Assembly: GCA_913057675.1 (NCBI GenBank)
Contig: CAJXOL010000006.1
Span: 1 to 42,986 of the forward strand
Direction of reading: 5' to 3'
Length of the DNA stretch: 42,986 bases
Source of the DNA: an uncultured Pseudomonadota bacterium
Lineage (GTDB): Bacteria > Pseudomonadota > Gammaproteobacteria > Burkholderiales > Eutrophovitaceae
Below are positions 7,107-16,437 of the stretch, piece by piece (position 1 is the first letter of the stretch; each line of letters opens with the position of its first letter). The position numbers were made by a program, and so were the translations under genes. Under the pieces are notes generated by a model. It had not been told where the DNA came from and made no database searches. It was given only the letters and a program-made list of their open reading frames with translations.

Positions 7107-9064
7107 TCCTTTCTCGGGACGATGAAAAAATTGTTTTAGGAGCTCCTTATGGCGCTGGTGGGGTTGTTGTTGTTCCAGGGTCAAAGAGTATTTCTAATCG
7201 CGCACTCCTTCTTGCGGCACTCTCAATCGGCCCCACTGAGGTCAAGGACCTACTTCATTCGGACGACACACAAGTCATGATCGAAGCACTGCGCACATTA
7301 GGCTTAAAGATCTCTGCTGTCGATGATACGACGAGCATAATTGGGTGTGGTGGTGTATTTCCGAATCGGGTGGCTGAATTATTTTTGGGTAATGCGGGCA
7401 CTGCTGTTCGTACTTTAGTGCCTGTCCTTGCACTTGGCCAAGGTCAATACGATATTCGTGGGGTGCCTCGAATGCATGAACGACCTATAGGGGACCTGGT
7501 TGATGCGTTAATGAATATTGGGGCTGACATCAGCTATCAGAATCAAAAGGGTTTTTTGCCGCTAAAAATAAGACAAAGTAAGGCAGTAAAAGTTGATGAG
7601 CCCATCGAAGTGCATGGTGATGTTTCGAGTCAGTTTTTGACCGGCCTATTGTTGGCGCTTCCTTTGTTAAATAGAAGTGTTTCGATAAAAATTAAAGGTA
7701 CATTAGTCTCAAAGCCATACGTTCAAATTACGTTAGACCTGATGAGACTGTTTGGTGTTTCGGTAGAGAACGTCAATTGGTCAGAGTTTCATATTGATGG
7801 GGGGCAGGTGTATTGCAGTCCTGGTGCTCTGGAGATTGAGGGTGATGCAAGCAGTGCTTCCTATTTTTTTGCGGCAGGTCTCCTTGGCGGAGGGCCAGTT
7901 GTCGTAAAAAACGTTCCAAAAAATAGTATACAAGGAGATATCCAGTTTTTAGATGTCTTGAGCCGAATTGGTGCTGATGTCAGCTGGAGCGAAGTAGGTG
8001 TATCCGTTTCAATGCCAAAACATAATCGTGTGAAAGCATTTGACTTAGATCTTAACCATATTCCAGACGCAGCAATGACACTAGCTGTGATCGCGTTATT
8101 TGCTGATGGGCCCTGCCAGCTTACAAACATTGAGAATTGGCGCGTGAAAGAGACTGATCGATTGTCCGCTATGGCGACGGAACTTAGAAAGCTGGGTGCT
8201 GAAGTGAAGGAAGGGATTGGTAGTTTGGAGATTGTACCGCCGACATCACTTACGAATGATGTGTGCATTGATACCTATGACGACCATCGTATGGCTATGT
8301 GTTTCTCGCTCATTTGCTTCGGTGACCTGAATATTACGATTAATGATCCGATGTGCGTTAGCAAAACATTCCCACATTATTTTGATGTTTTAGAGTCTGT
8401 GCTCCAAGCGCCAGTGATTACGATTGATGGCCCTAGCGGTTCGGGCAAAGGTACGGTCGCAAAAAAAATTGCAGAAAGATTAGGTTTCTCATACCTAGAC
8501 AGCGGTGCGTTATATAGAGGAATTGGACTTTGCTATTTGACTAGTGGCGAGAAACTTGATCTTGATGATAGTGCTGCTGTCGAAACTTTTCTCAGTGGCA
8601 TCAGTTTAGAATTTTCTGGCGCCTTACTGTTTGTAAACGGTGAGGACGTGTCGCGCCGTATTAGAACGGAGGAAGTCTCTATGGCGGCGAGTAAAGTGGC
8701 GAAAAGCGAGGCTATTAGAAGCCAACTATATCGTATGCAAAGGGGTGTCAGACGAGCTCCAGGTTTAATTGCTGATGGACGAGATATGGGGAGCACTGTA
8801 TTTCCTGACGCCAAGTTGAAAATATTCCTCACAGCTTCTTTAGATGAGAGGGCTAGAAGACGTTACATGCAGTTGGTGGAAAGTGACAGCCGTGTTACCA
8901 TGGAGGGTCTTGTCGCCGAGATGGGGGAAAGAGACGCTGCTGATGGGTCTCGTGAATCCTCTCCGATGCGTCAGGCAAAGTCCGCTATTGAGCTTGATAG
9001 TACAGATAAGGGAGTCGACGAAGTGGTCCAGATTGTCATGAGTAGTTTCATAGACGCTGGCTAA
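7103..9064 (+). CDS. aroA-cmk: Fusion: EPSP synthase (AroA) - cytidylate kinase (Cmk)
   Basis: One 653-aa reading frame carries two enzymes. Residues 1 to about 433 are 3-phosphoshikimate 1-carboxyvinyltransferase, the sixth shikimate step: PGSKSISNRALLLAAL (25-40), GNAGTAVRTL (96-105), RMHERPIGDLVDAL (123-136), GDVSSQFLTG, the catalytic D322 in PDAA, KETDRLSAMATELRKLG (349-365) and DDHRMAM. Residues about 436-653 are CMP/dCMP kinase: P-loop GPSGSGKGT (443-451), LDSGALYRG, DGRDMGSTVFPDA and RARRRYMQL. Almost no linker separates the domains (VLQAPVITIDG). In E. coli aroA and cmk are neighbouring genes near rpsA; related fusions are known in other gammaproteobacteria. The residue corresponding to E. 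coli Pro101 is Thr104. Confidence 0.95.
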   Translation: MILSRDDEKIVLGAPYGAGGVVVVPGSKSISNRALLLAALSIGPTEVKDLLHSDDTQVMIEALRTLGLKISAVDDTTSIIGCGGVFPNRVAELFLGNAGTAVRTLVPVLALGQGQYDIRGVPRMHERPIGDLVDALMNIGADISYQNQKGFLPLKIRQSKAVKVDEPIEVHGDVSSQFLTGLLLALPLLNRSVSIKIKGTLVSKPYVQITLDLMRLFGVSVENVNWSEFHIDGGQVYCSPGALEIEGDASSASYFFAAGLLGGGPVVVKNVPKNSIQGDIQFLDVLSRIGADVSWSEVGVSVSMPKHNRVKAFDLDLNHIPDAAMTLAVIALFADGPCQLTNIENWRVKETDRLSAMATELRKLGAEVKEGIGSLEIVPPTSLTNDVCIDTYDDHRMAMCFSLICFGDLNITINDPMCVSKTFPHYFDVLESVLQAPVITIDGPSGSGKGTVAKKIAERLGFSYLDSGALYRGIGLCYLTSGEKLDLDDSAAVETFLSGISLEFSGALLFVNGEDVSRRIRTEEVSMAASKVAKSEAIRSQLYRMQRGVRRAPGLIADGRDMGSTVFPDAKLKIFLTASLDERARRRYMQLVESDSRVTMEGLVAEMGERDAADGSRESSPMRQAKSAIELDSTDKGVDEVVQIVMSSFIDAG

Positions 9065-9175
9065 ACGGCGACGGTCTGGCTGGTACAACCTTGCTTGATG
9101 TGCGTTTTTTTTAACTTTAATCGAGAGAATCCAACTTACTAATTTGTTGAGTTGACGTTCCCCAAAAAATATTTT

Positions 9176-10879
9176 ATGACAACCACTGATATTGAAATTC
9201 CAGTAGCCGAGAGTTTTGCTGCAATGTTTGAAGAGAGCTTGTTGCGCCAAGAAATGCGCGCAGGCGAGGTGATAACGGCCGAAGTCACACGCATCGATCA
9301 TAATTTTGTTGTGGTTAATGCAGGGTTGAAGTCCGAGAGTTACATTGCGCTTGAAGAATTTAAAGATGATAAGGGAGTACTTGAGGTACAACCCGGCGAT
9401 TATGTATCGGTGGCTATTGAATCAATAGAGGATGGGTATGGTGAGACAAAACTATCGCGTGAAAAAGCCAAAAAGATGGCTGCGTGGTTGGGTCTAGAGA
9501 AGGCCATGGAAGATGGTGCAATTGTTGAAGGTTTCGTGTCTGGTCGTGTTAAAGGCGGACTTACCGTCACCTTGGATAGTATTCGCGCATTCTTACCAGG
9601 ATCACTGGTGGATGTCCGACCAGTCAAGGATACGACGCCTTACGAAGAAAAAACACTTGAATTTAAGGTGATCAAATTAGATCGACGTCGAAATAATGTT
9701 GTCGTGTCCAGACGTGCGGTTCTGGAAGATAGTCTCGGTGAGGAGCGCCAGAAAATCCTAGAATCTCTAGAAGAAGGTGCTGTAGTTAAGGGTATCGTTA
9801 AAAATATTACAGACTATGGTGCCTTTGTTGATCTTGGTGGAATTGATGGTTTGCTGCACATCACTGATTTGGCATGGCGAAGAGTTAAGCATCCTTCTGA
9901 GGTGGTAAATATCGGTGATGAATTAGAAGCTAAAGTGCTCAAATTTGATCAAGAGAAGAGTCGTGTCTCGCTTGGTTTGAAGCAATTGGGCGAAGATCCA
10001 TGGACTGGTCTATCAAGAAGACTGCCTAAAACGACTAGACTGCACGGAAAAATATCTAATTTGACCGATTATGGAGCATTTGTTGAGATCGAGCCTGGAA
10101 TTGAAGGTCTCGTTCACGTCTCTGAAATGGACTGGACGAACAAAAATGTACATCCAGCTAAAATCGTGCAGCTCGGTGATGAAGTAGAAGTCATGATTCT
10201 GGAGATTGATGAGGACCGACGTCGTATATCTCTTGGAATGAAGCAATGCACACCAAACCCTTGGGATGAGTTTGCGGCTACCGCGGCAAAAGGAGATCGT
10301 GTTAAAGGGTCCATTAAATCCATTACAGATTTTGGTATTTTCATCGGTCTTCCTGGAGGTATTGATGGATTAGTGCACACATCAGACCTTTCTTGGACAG
10401 AGGCTGGAGAGGATGCTGTTCGGAACTACAAAAAAGGTGACGAGGTCGAGGCCGTTATCTTATTAATTGATGTTGAGCGAGAACGTATTTCTCTTGGTGT
10501 GAAACAACTAGAAGAAGATCCTCTTGGTAATGTTGTTTCTGATTTTGAGAGAGGTTCCGTACTAGAAGGTACTGTGAAATCTGTAGATGCCAAGGGTTTA
10601 GTCATTGATCTTGGTGGTGATGTAGAGGGATTTATTAAGGTTTCAGACTTGTCGCGAGATAAAAATGCATCAACCGATGCCTACTCCGTGGGACAAACTG
10701 TACCAGCAATGGTCAGTTCTGTGGACCGTAAAACTCGTATAGTTAATCTCTCAATCAAAGCGAAAGATGCAGCAGAAGAAGCCGCGGCAATTAAGAAACA
10801 TGCATCGGATACTGATGTAGAAAATGCTGGCACTACGAATCTGGGTGCTTTACTTAAGGCGAAAATGGAAAATAACTAA
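9176..10879 (+). CDS. rpsA: 30S ribosomal protein S1
   Basis: S1 binds mRNA on the small subunit and helps load leaders that lack a strong Shine-Dalgarno. Six S1 (OB-fold) repeats are visible at about residues 29-95, 113-180, 200-268, 285-355, 372-443 and 459-530. The central ones carry the classic DYGAFVDLG...GLLH and VSLGLKQL pattern. ATG 9176 gives 567 aa, close to the 557 aa of E. coli. The alternative TTG 9152 would add eight residues without family support. The start is preceded by an A/T-rich run (CCCCAAAAAATATTTT) with no Shine-Dalgarno, as known for rpsA, where S1 represses its own translation. ihfB follows 41 nt downstream, the conserved order. Confidence 0.96.
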   Translation: MTTTDIEIPVAESFAAMFEESLLRQEMRAGEVITAEVTRIDHNFVVVNAGLKSESYIALEEFKDDKGVLEVQPGDYVSVAIESIEDGYGETKLSREKAKKMAAWLGLEKAMEDGAIVEGFVSGRVKGGLTVTLDSIRAFLPGSLVDVRPVKDTTPYEEKTLEFKVIKLDRRRNNVVVSRRAVLEDSLGEERQKILESLEEGAVVKGIVKNITDYGAFVDLGGIDGLLHITDLAWRRVKHPSEVVNIGDELEAKVLKFDQEKSRVSLGLKQLGEDPWTGLSRRLPKTTRLHGKISNLTDYGAFVEIEPGIEGLVHVSEMDWTNKNVHPAKIVQLGDEVEVMILEIDEDRRRISLGMKQCTPNPWDEFAATAAKGDRVKGSIKSITDFGIFIGLPGGIDGLVHTSDLSWTEAGEDAVRNYKKGDEVEAVILLIDVERERISLGVKQLEEDPLGNVVSDFERGSVLEGTVKSVDAKGLVIDLGGDVEGFIKVSDLSRDKNASTDAYSVGQTVPAMVSSVDRKTRIVNLSIKAKDAAEEAAAIKKHASDTDVENAGTTNLGALLKAKMENN

Positions 10880-10920
10880 GTGCCCGTTAGAATTAAATTT
10901 ATTGAGAAGGCGCAGTGTGA

Positions 10921-11211
10921 ATGACAAAATCTGAGCTGATAAGTCGCCTCTCGGTGAGGTTGCCCTCTTTTAAAGAGGAAGATGTCACTTTTTCCGTAAG
11001 TTTGATGTTAGAGGCTTTACGTGCCACGTTGGAAAAAGGGCAGCGCGCCGAGATTAGAGGGTTTGGTAGTTTTACTGTAAATTATAGACCGCCCCGAAAT
11101 GGGAGGAATCCTAAGAGCGGTGAGCAAGTCTCTGTTCCATCCAAATACGTGCCCCACTTTAAGCCCGGTAAAGAGCTCAAGGATAGAGTGAATGCCAAAG
11201 CTGGAGCGTGA
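10921..11211 (+). CDS. ihfB: Integration host factor, beta subunit
   Basis: A 96-aa member of the HU/IHF family of DNA-bending proteins, working as a heterodimer with IhfA. It shows N-terminal TKSELISRL, the [23 protein letters not shown] beta-arm region with the intercalating proline, and C-terminal [13 protein letters not shown]. Position directly after rpsA identifies it as the beta chain and not HU or IhfA. Translation starts at ATG 10921 after a GAAGGCGC sequence about 9 nt upstream. A rho-independent terminator closes the supraoperon at 11261-11294. Confidence 0.95.
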   Translation: MTKSELISRLSVRLPSFKEEDVTFSVSLMLEALRATLEKGQRAEIRGFGSFTVNYRPPRNGRNPKSGEQVSVPSKYVPHFKPGKELKDRVNAKAGA

Positions 11212-11260
11212 ATATAAGTTCTGGTTAGAGATGGGTTTGGCAACAGTTAGACAAGTCGAA

Positions 11261-11294
11261 AAAGCGGTCGAAAATTCCTCGATCGCTTTTTTTA
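11261..11294 (+). terminator. Rho-independent terminator after ihfB
   Basis: AAAGCGGTCGA (11261-11271) pairs with TCGATCGCTTT (11279-11289, one G-T pair) around the loop AAATTCC, followed by a T run. It ends the serC...ihfB transcription unit and separates it from lapA. Confidence 0.85.
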
Positions 11295-11338
11295 TATGCT
11301 TTGTAATTTCATAACTGTATAAGAAGAGGCGTTATAGC

Positions 11339-11563
11339 ATGATGAGATTTCTATCCGGCTTATTCAAACTATTCCTTTTTGCTGTGATTTTTATTTTTGC
11401 AGTTTATAATTTTGACTTGGTGACATTACGATTTGCTAACGTTTATGAGTTTCATTTGCCATTAGCTGTGGTTATATTTATGGTTTTTATTTTAGGTCTT
11501 GTTCTGGGAACTACGATGACTTGGGTCAATAGACTAACGTTAAAGAAGAGCCAAAAAAGCTAG
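11339..11563 (+). CDS. lapA: Lipopolysaccharide assembly protein A domain protein
   Basis: A 74-aa inner-membrane protein with two transmembrane helices (about residues 5-25 and 42-62) separated by a short periplasmic segment (NFDLVTLRFANVYEFHLPLA), then a basic cytoplasmic tail (RLTLKKSQKS). This is the LapA/DUF1049 layout. Two adjacent ATGs (11339, 11342) lie behind AAGAGG. It lies 11 nt before lapB. In E. coli the same pair works with FtsH to control LpxC and LPS amount. Function here rests on family and neighbour. Confidence 0.9.
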   Translation: MMRFLSGLFKLFLFAVIFIFAVYNFDLVTLRFANVYEFHLPLAVVIFMVFILGLVLGTTMTWVNRLTLKKSQKS

Positions 11564-11574
11564 AGGCCTATCCG

Positions 11575-12744
11575 ATGGAATTTGAAAACTGGTGGTTGCT
11601 CTCTTTTCCGTTGTTTTTTTTGCTGGGTTGGCTCGCAGCTAAGATCGATGTGAAACAAATTGTAAATGAGACGAGAGAAATTCCATCGACATACATCGAA
11701 GGGTTGAATTTTCTACTCAATGAAGAAAAAGATAAAGCCATTGAGGTTCTAGTTAAGCTATCCCTCGCAGAACCAGATTCCGTTGAGTTGCAGTTTGCTG
11801 TTGGTGGTCTATTTCGTGACAAAGGTGAGATGCAACGTGCTTTGACGGTGCATCAGGGCTTACTAGACAAGCCAGATTTAACTAGTGTGGAAAGGAATCG
11901 AGCGGTTCTTGCCGTGGGCCAAGATTTTTTTAAGTCGGGCATGTATGATCGAGCTGAAGAGTTCCTTAAGCGTGTTGGAGGAAAGGAATATGTGTCGGAG
12001 GCGCTAAGTCTCCTGATAGATCTATACGTGAACCAGAATGACTGGATTCAAGCTATAGAGGTGGCTCGAAAATTACAAGCAACTACGGGTGAGTCAAAAC
12101 GTGTCGAGGTGGCACATTTTATGGTCGAAATCGCTCTAAGCTATAAAGAGAAAGAAGACTATAACCAAGCTCAAGATTGGCTTTATAAAGCTATAGACGA
12201 AAATCCGATAGCCCCTAGGCCTAGAGTTGTGTTGGGTGATCTCCTTAAAGTTCAAGGCCGTTATCATGAAGCCGTTCATGAATGGGTTAAATTAGAGGAA
12301 TATGCCTCAGATTATTTGGGGCTTATAGTGGGCTCACTGATTGAGTGCCACGATAGGTTGGGAACTCGAAAGCAATGTTTAGAAAAACTGAAGGAAATCA
12401 TCAAGGTGGTCCCTAATCATGACTTGTTAGAGGCGACTTTTAATTTAAGTTTCGAGTTAGAAGGACACGAAGCTTCGCGAGAGCTCGCGCGCCAATTCTT
12501 GAGAAAAACTTCGAACATTACTTGGGCTGTTCCCATTCTTGAGTTGATAAAAAATGACTCAAGTGAAAGCTATCTCGATGACGTGAATTTACTTATTCAG
12601 GTGACAAAGTATCATGCCCAAGATGCTGGTCATGTGTGTGGTAATTGTGGCTTTCATGCTCAAGCACACTACTGGCGTTGTCCGGCATGCAGGCTTCTGG
12701 ATACTTATGTGCCATCATCATTTCAAGTCGGAGTAAATGCGTGA
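11575..12744 (+). CDS. lapB: Lipopolysaccharide assembly protein B (TPR, rubredoxin-like)
   Basis: An inner-membrane-anchored TPR protein (YciM) that acts with LapA as an adaptor for FtsH-mediated LpxC turnover and LPS assembly. An N-terminal membrane helix (WWLLSFPLFFLLGWLAA) is followed by TPR-like helical repeats over residues 35-340 and a C-terminal rubredoxin-type metal site, C355-x2-C358 and C369-x2-C372. All four cysteines are present. Length 389 aa equals the E. coli protein. The stop TGA overlaps the GTG start of pyrF (GTGA, 12741-12744), so the two are translationally coupled as in other gammaproteobacteria. Confidence 0.95.
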   Translation: MEFENWWLLSFPLFFLLGWLAAKIDVKQIVNETREIPSTYIEGLNFLLNEEKDKAIEVLVKLSLAEPDSVELQFAVGGLFRDKGEMQRALTVHQGLLDKPDLTSVERNRAVLAVGQDFFKSGMYDRAEEFLKRVGGKEYVSEALSLLIDLYVNQNDWIQAIEVARKLQATTGESKRVEVAHFMVEIALSYKEKEDYNQAQDWLYKAIDENPIAPRPRVVLGDLLKVQGRYHEAVHEWVKLEEYASDYLGLIVGSLIECHDRLGTRKQCLEKLKEIIKVVPNHDLLEATFNLSFELEGHEASRELARQFLRKTSNITWAVPILELIKNDSSESYLDDVNLLIQVTKYHAQDAGHVCGNCGFHAQAHYWRCPACRLLDTYVPSSFQVGVNA

Positions 12745-13439
12745 AATCAAAAGTTATTGTTGCTCTAGATTTTGCAAGCGAGAATCATCTGATAAGCTTT
12801 GTTGACCGTGTTGACCCTGAGCTATGTGGTCTTAAAATCGGTAAGGAACTGTTTACTGCCCTTGGTCCTCGACCGGTCGAAATGCTCGTCAAGAAGGGTT
12901 TTTCTGTATTCTTAGATTTGAAGTATCACGATATTCCTAATACCGTTGAGCGAGCTTGTGCCGCTGCCCGCGATCTTGGCGTTTGGATGGTCAATGTACA
13001 TGCCTTAGGTGGAGCAGAGATGATTCAGGCTGCGAGAAGTGGACTTGGAAATGCTCCAAATCGATCTTTGCTAACTGCGGTAACCATATTGACTTCAATG
13101 GATGCAGCGGGCCTCAGGACAATTGGATTTAATCTGGAACCTGTGGAAATGGTCAAGCGATTAGCATGTCTAGCTCAAAAATCTGGGGCGGATGGAGTGG
13201 TTTGCTCGGCTAATGAAGCTAAGGAACTTAATATATTGTTTGGTGAAAATTTTATTAAAGTAACTCCAGGTATCCGTCCGTCAGGGTCTCCTACCGACGA
13301 CCAGAAGCGTATAATGACGCCCTCTGAGGCGATGGAACAGGGCGCTGATTATCTTGTGATTGGTCGCCCGATCACTCAAGCGCAAGACCCTGTAAGCGTA
13401 TTGACCTCGGTCATACGAGATATAGACAATAGCGTATAA
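12741..13439 (+). CDS. pyrF: Orotidine 5'-phosphate decarboxylase
   Basis: Catalyses the last step of UMP synthesis, decarboxylation of OMP. GTG 12741 gives 232 aa, the normal size. Upstream in-frame codons belong to the lapB region and carry no family sequence. Motifs are VALDFAS (7-13), LKIGKE (31-36), the catalytic D59-x-K61-x2-D64 in FLDLKYHDIPNTV, and the phosphate-binding C-terminal motifs VTPGIRP and DYLVIGRPIT. It shares four bases with lapB. hldA starts 57 nt downstream. Confidence 0.95.
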   Translation: MKSKVIVALDFASENHLISFVDRVDPELCGLKIGKELFTALGPRPVEMLVKKGFSVFLDLKYHDIPNTVERACAAARDLGVWMVNVHALGGAEMIQAARSGLGNAPNRSLLTAVTILTSMDAAGLRTIGFNLEPVEMVKRLACLAQKSGADGVVCSANEAKELNILFGENFIKVTPGIRPSGSPTDDQKRIMTPSEAMEQGADYLVIGRPITQAQDPVSVLTSVIRDIDNSV

Positions 13440-13496
13440 GTTTGACGTATAAAAAACCAAGTACACTTCCTAGTTGTGGGTTTAGGTTTGCCATTT

Positions 13497-14444
13497 ATGG
13501 ACATTAATCAATTAAAACAAAGACTACAATCTGCTCGAATTCTTGTTGTAGGAGATGTAATGCTGGATCGTTATTGGTTTGGTAGTGCTGATCGAATTTC
13601 TCCTGAGGCACCTGTGCCAGTGGTGCGTGTAGATAAGACTGAATATCGACTGGGTGGTGCTGGTAATGTCGCATTGAATATTGCCGAACAAGGAGTGCAG
13701 GTACAGTTGCTTTCGGTAAGGGGTGATGATCAGGAGGGCCGAGAGTTAGAGGTACAGTTAAAACGTAATCATATCGAGTCACACTTACTGATTGATAAAC
13801 AGCTCTCCACTACGATTAAGACTCGTGTGATCGCACAGCACCAACAATTAGTGCGGATTGATTTCGAAAGTACACCAACAAACGAAATTCTGAATCAAAC
13901 CTTAAAGCGTTATGTTGATCTGGTAATGGGCGCAGATGCGATTGTATTCTCAGATTACGGTAAAGGAGGCTTGCAGCATATTGCTCAAATGATTATCGAG
14001 GCAAAAAATGCCGATAAATGCGTGCTTGTTGATCCTAAGGGTATTGATTTTGATAAGTATTGTGGCGCTTCATACATTACACCGAATACGGCTGAGTTGA
14101 GAAATGTTGTTGGCCCATGGCAATCTGAGGAAGAGCTCACTCAAAAAGTTAATACATTGCGTGAAGACCTCGACTTGAAGGGTTTGTTGCTCACTCGTAG
14201 CGAGGAGGGTATGAGCTTATTTCGTGAAGGGCACTCGCTGAACTTCCCCACTTCAGCGCAGGAAATTTATGATGTGAGTGGTGCAGGAGATACTGTGATT
14301 GGCATTTTAGCGGCAATGCTGGCAAGTGGTTGTGATATCGAGCAGTCAGTGGGCCTTGCTAACCGAGCCGCTGGTATTGTGGTGGGTAAGCTTGGAACTG
14401 CCACGGTAAACTTTGATGAGCTTTTTCCCGAGGGTGAGTATTAG
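13497..14444 (+). CDS. hldA: D-glycero-beta-D-manno-heptose-7-phosphate kinase (single domain)
   Basis: A PfkB-family sugar kinase that adds the 1-phosphate in ADP-heptose synthesis for the LPS core. It has VVGDVMLDRYWFG (17-29), SPEAPVPVV, the RLGGAGNVALN motif and the PfkB signature DVSGAGDTVIG with its catalytic Asp. ATG 13497 (315 aa) has TAGGT about 9 nt upstream; a GTG at 13476 would add seven residues. E. coli and Pseudomonas HldE are about 475 aa, with a C-terminal nucleotidyltransferase domain missing here, so adenylylation must come from a separate HldC-type enzyme outside the window. hldD abuts it with no gap. Confidence 0.9.
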   Translation: MDINQLKQRLQSARILVVGDVMLDRYWFGSADRISPEAPVPVVRVDKTEYRLGGAGNVALNIAEQGVQVQLLSVRGDDQEGRELEVQLKRNHIESHLLIDKQLSTTIKTRVIAQHQQLVRIDFESTPTNEILNQTLKRYVDLVMGADAIVFSDYGKGGLQHIAQMIIEAKNADKCVLVDPKGIDFDKYCGASYITPNTAELRNVVGPWQSEEELTQKVNTLREDLDLKGLLLTRSEEGMSLFREGHSLNFPTSAQEIYDVSGAGDTVIGILAAMLASGCDIEQSVGLANRAAGIVVGKLGTATVNFDELFPEGEY

Positions 14445-15446
14445 ATGTCAGTGATTGTAACGGGTGGTGCGGGTTTCATCGGTTCGAATTTGATTCGAGG
14501 GCTGAACGCGCGTGGCATCGTAGATATTTGGGTTGTAGATAATATTGGTTCTACTCATAAATTTAAAAATCTAATAGGCTGCCAGTTTAAGCAGTATTTG
14601 GATAAAGATGAGTTTCGTAATCTCTTACGCGATAATAAATTTGACGCTAAAGTTTCCACAATTTTTCATCAGGGAGCGTGTTCAAATACGATGGAATTGA
14701 ATGGTAATTATATGATGGATAATAATTATCAATACTCAATTGATCTGTTGGAATATGCAATTCGAAACGAGATCAATTTTATTTATGCGTCATCTGCTGC
14801 GGTTTATGGCGGGGGCACACAGTTTGGAGAAGATAAGGTTAACGAATCCCCGTTAAATGTATATGGTTATTCAAAATTCCTTTTTGATGAACTGGTCCGA
14901 GAAAGACTGCATGGAGCGAAATCACAAATAGTTGGATTGAGATATTTCAACGTGTATGGTCCTAGAGAACATCATAAAGCCCAAATGGCGTCAGTCTCAT
15001 ATCATTTATTTAGCCAGATGTGTGAGGGTGGTGCGTTGAAGTTGTTCGAGGGTAGTGGTGGATACTCTGCAGGCGAGCAAAGACGAGACTTTGTATATGT
15101 GGACGATGTAGTTAAGGTAAATCTAGAATTCTTAGATAATTCGGATCGATCCGGTATCTATAATTGTGGCACTGGCCAATCACAAACCTTTAACGAAGTG
15201 GCAGAAGCAACTATAAACGCTGTGAGAAAAAAGCGTGGAGAAGGTTTGCTGTCGCTTGATGAAATGTTGGACCAACAGATCATCACATATCGTTCTTTTC
15301 CGGATGGTTTGGAATCAAGATATCAGAGTTTCACCGAGGCGAATTCCGCAAAGCTAAAAGCTTCTGGGTCGGAAGTAATTTTTCAAGATGTTGCGTCGGG
15401 GATAGAGGCTTACGTCGATTACCTGTCTACATCGAATTTTTCTTAA
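14445..15446 (+). CDS. hldD: ADP-L-glycero-D-manno-heptose 6-epimerase
   Basis: The final step in making ADP-L-glycero-heptose for the LPS inner core. It is an extended SDR: the NAD(P) motif GGAGFIGSN (7-15), FHQGACSNT typical of HldD, YASSAAVYG (Ser region), the catalytic YGYSKFLFD, and GLRYFNVYGPREHHK. Length 333 aa matches the family. Its ATG directly follows the TAG of hldA, so both are made from one message. Confidence 0.96.
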   Translation: MSVIVTGGAGFIGSNLIRGLNARGIVDIWVVDNIGSTHKFKNLIGCQFKQYLDKDEFRNLLRDNKFDAKVSTIFHQGACSNTMELNGNYMMDNNYQYSIDLLEYAIRNEINFIYASSAAVYGGGTQFGEDKVNESPLNVYGYSKFLFDELVRERLHGAKSQIVGLRYFNVYGPREHHKAQMASVSYHLFSQMCEGGALKLFEGSGGYSAGEQRRDFVYVDDVVKVNLEFLDNSDRSGIYNCGTGQSQTFNEVAEATINAVRKKRGEGLLSLDEMLDQQIITYRSFPDGLESRYQSFTEANSAKLKASGSEVIFQDVASGIEAYVDYLSTSNFS

Positions 15447-15463
15447 AGTGTAATACATTTTAA

Positions 15464-16357
15464 ATGTCATATAAAACACTCAATGATTTAGTTGGCAATA
15501 CGCCTTTAGTCCGATTAAAACGAATGCCCGGTCACACGACTAACTTTGTTTTAGGCAAGCTTGAGGGTAATAATCCCGCTGGGTCAGTAAAAGATCGTGC
15601 TGCGTTGTCGATGATCATGAAAGCTGAAGAAGCTGGACGCATTAAACCAGGAGATACACTTATCGAAGCGACTTCAGGTAACACCGGTATCGCCCTAGCA
15701 ATGGTGGCGGCGATGCAGGGTTATAAGATGATCTTGGTGCTGCCAGAAAATGCATCTATCGAGAGAAGACAGACGATGGCTGCATTTGGCGCTAAATTCA
15801 TACTCACACCCCAGCCTCAAGGTATGGAGGGTGCGCGGGATATAGCTCAAGATATGCAAGCACGTGGAGAGGGCGTTATTCTTGATCAATTTTCCAATAC
15901 CGATAATCCACTGGCACACTACGACAATACTGGTCGAGAGATATGGGAGCAGACAGAAGGGCGCATCACTCATTTTGTGTCGAGTATGGGTACTACAGGT
16001 ACGATCATGGGCGTGTCTCGATATTTAAAGGCTAAAAATCCAGAAATTCAAATTATCGGTTGCCAACCCACGGACGGATCTCAAATACCAGGGATCAGAA
16101 AGTGGCCAGAGGCGTACTTGCCGAAAATTTTTGATTCAAAACGAGTTGATCGAGTAATCGAGGTGTCGCAGACAGACGCAGAAGAGACGACACGTCGAAT
16201 GGCAAAGGAAGAAGGGATTTTTTGTGGGATTTCGGCGGGTGGTGCGATGTGGGTTGCTTTGCAGTTAAGCACGACCCTTAAAAATGCGACGATAGTCTCG
16301 ATTGTTTGTGACAGGGGAGACCGTTATTTGTCAACGGGTGTTTTTCCTGCCGAATGA
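15464..16357 (+). CDS. cysM: Cysteine synthase B (O-acetylserine sulfhydrylase, CysM type)
   Basis: A PLP enzyme that makes cysteine from O-acetylserine and sulfide or thiosulfate. The features are LVGNTPLVRLKRM (9-21), the PLP lysine K43 in NNPAGSVKDRAAL, the substrate loop TSGNTGIAL, and the C-terminal GISAGGAMW and SIVCDRGDRYLST. At 297 aa, and without the C-terminal extension of CysK, it fits CysM. The start ATG 15464 lies 17 nt after hldD and has no clear Shine-Dalgarno. cysM followed by rlmD is the order seen in Pseudomonas. Confidence 0.93.
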   Translation: MSYKTLNDLVGNTPLVRLKRMPGHTTNFVLGKLEGNNPAGSVKDRAALSMIMKAEEAGRIKPGDTLIEATSGNTGIALAMVAAMQGYKMILVLPENASIERRQTMAAFGAKFILTPQPQGMEGARDIAQDMQARGEGVILDQFSNTDNPLAHYDNTGREIWEQTEGRITHFVSSMGTTGTIMGVSRYLKAKNPEIQIIGCQPTDGSQIPGIRKWPEAYLPKIFDSKRVDRVIEVSQTDAEETTRRMAKEEGIFCGISAGGAMWVALQLSTTLKNATIVSIVCDRGDRYLSTGVFPAE

Positions 16358-16398
16358 TGTATTTCGTACGTTTCCGACTTTAATTTTTGATGTTGAGT

Positions 16399-16437
16399 TA
16401 ATTTCACTTATTCTTGGAGTTCGTCGAATAAGAAATT
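16399..16437. repeat. Imperfect stem-loop between cysM and rlmD
   Basis: AATTTC-AC-TTATTC pairs with GAATAAGAAATT (about 16426-16437), leaving a 2-nt bulge and a 12-nt loop. No T run follows, so it is not an ordinary terminator. It could be an mRNA processing or stabilising hairpin. The rest of this 214-nt gap holds nothing else I recognise. Confidence 0.4.
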
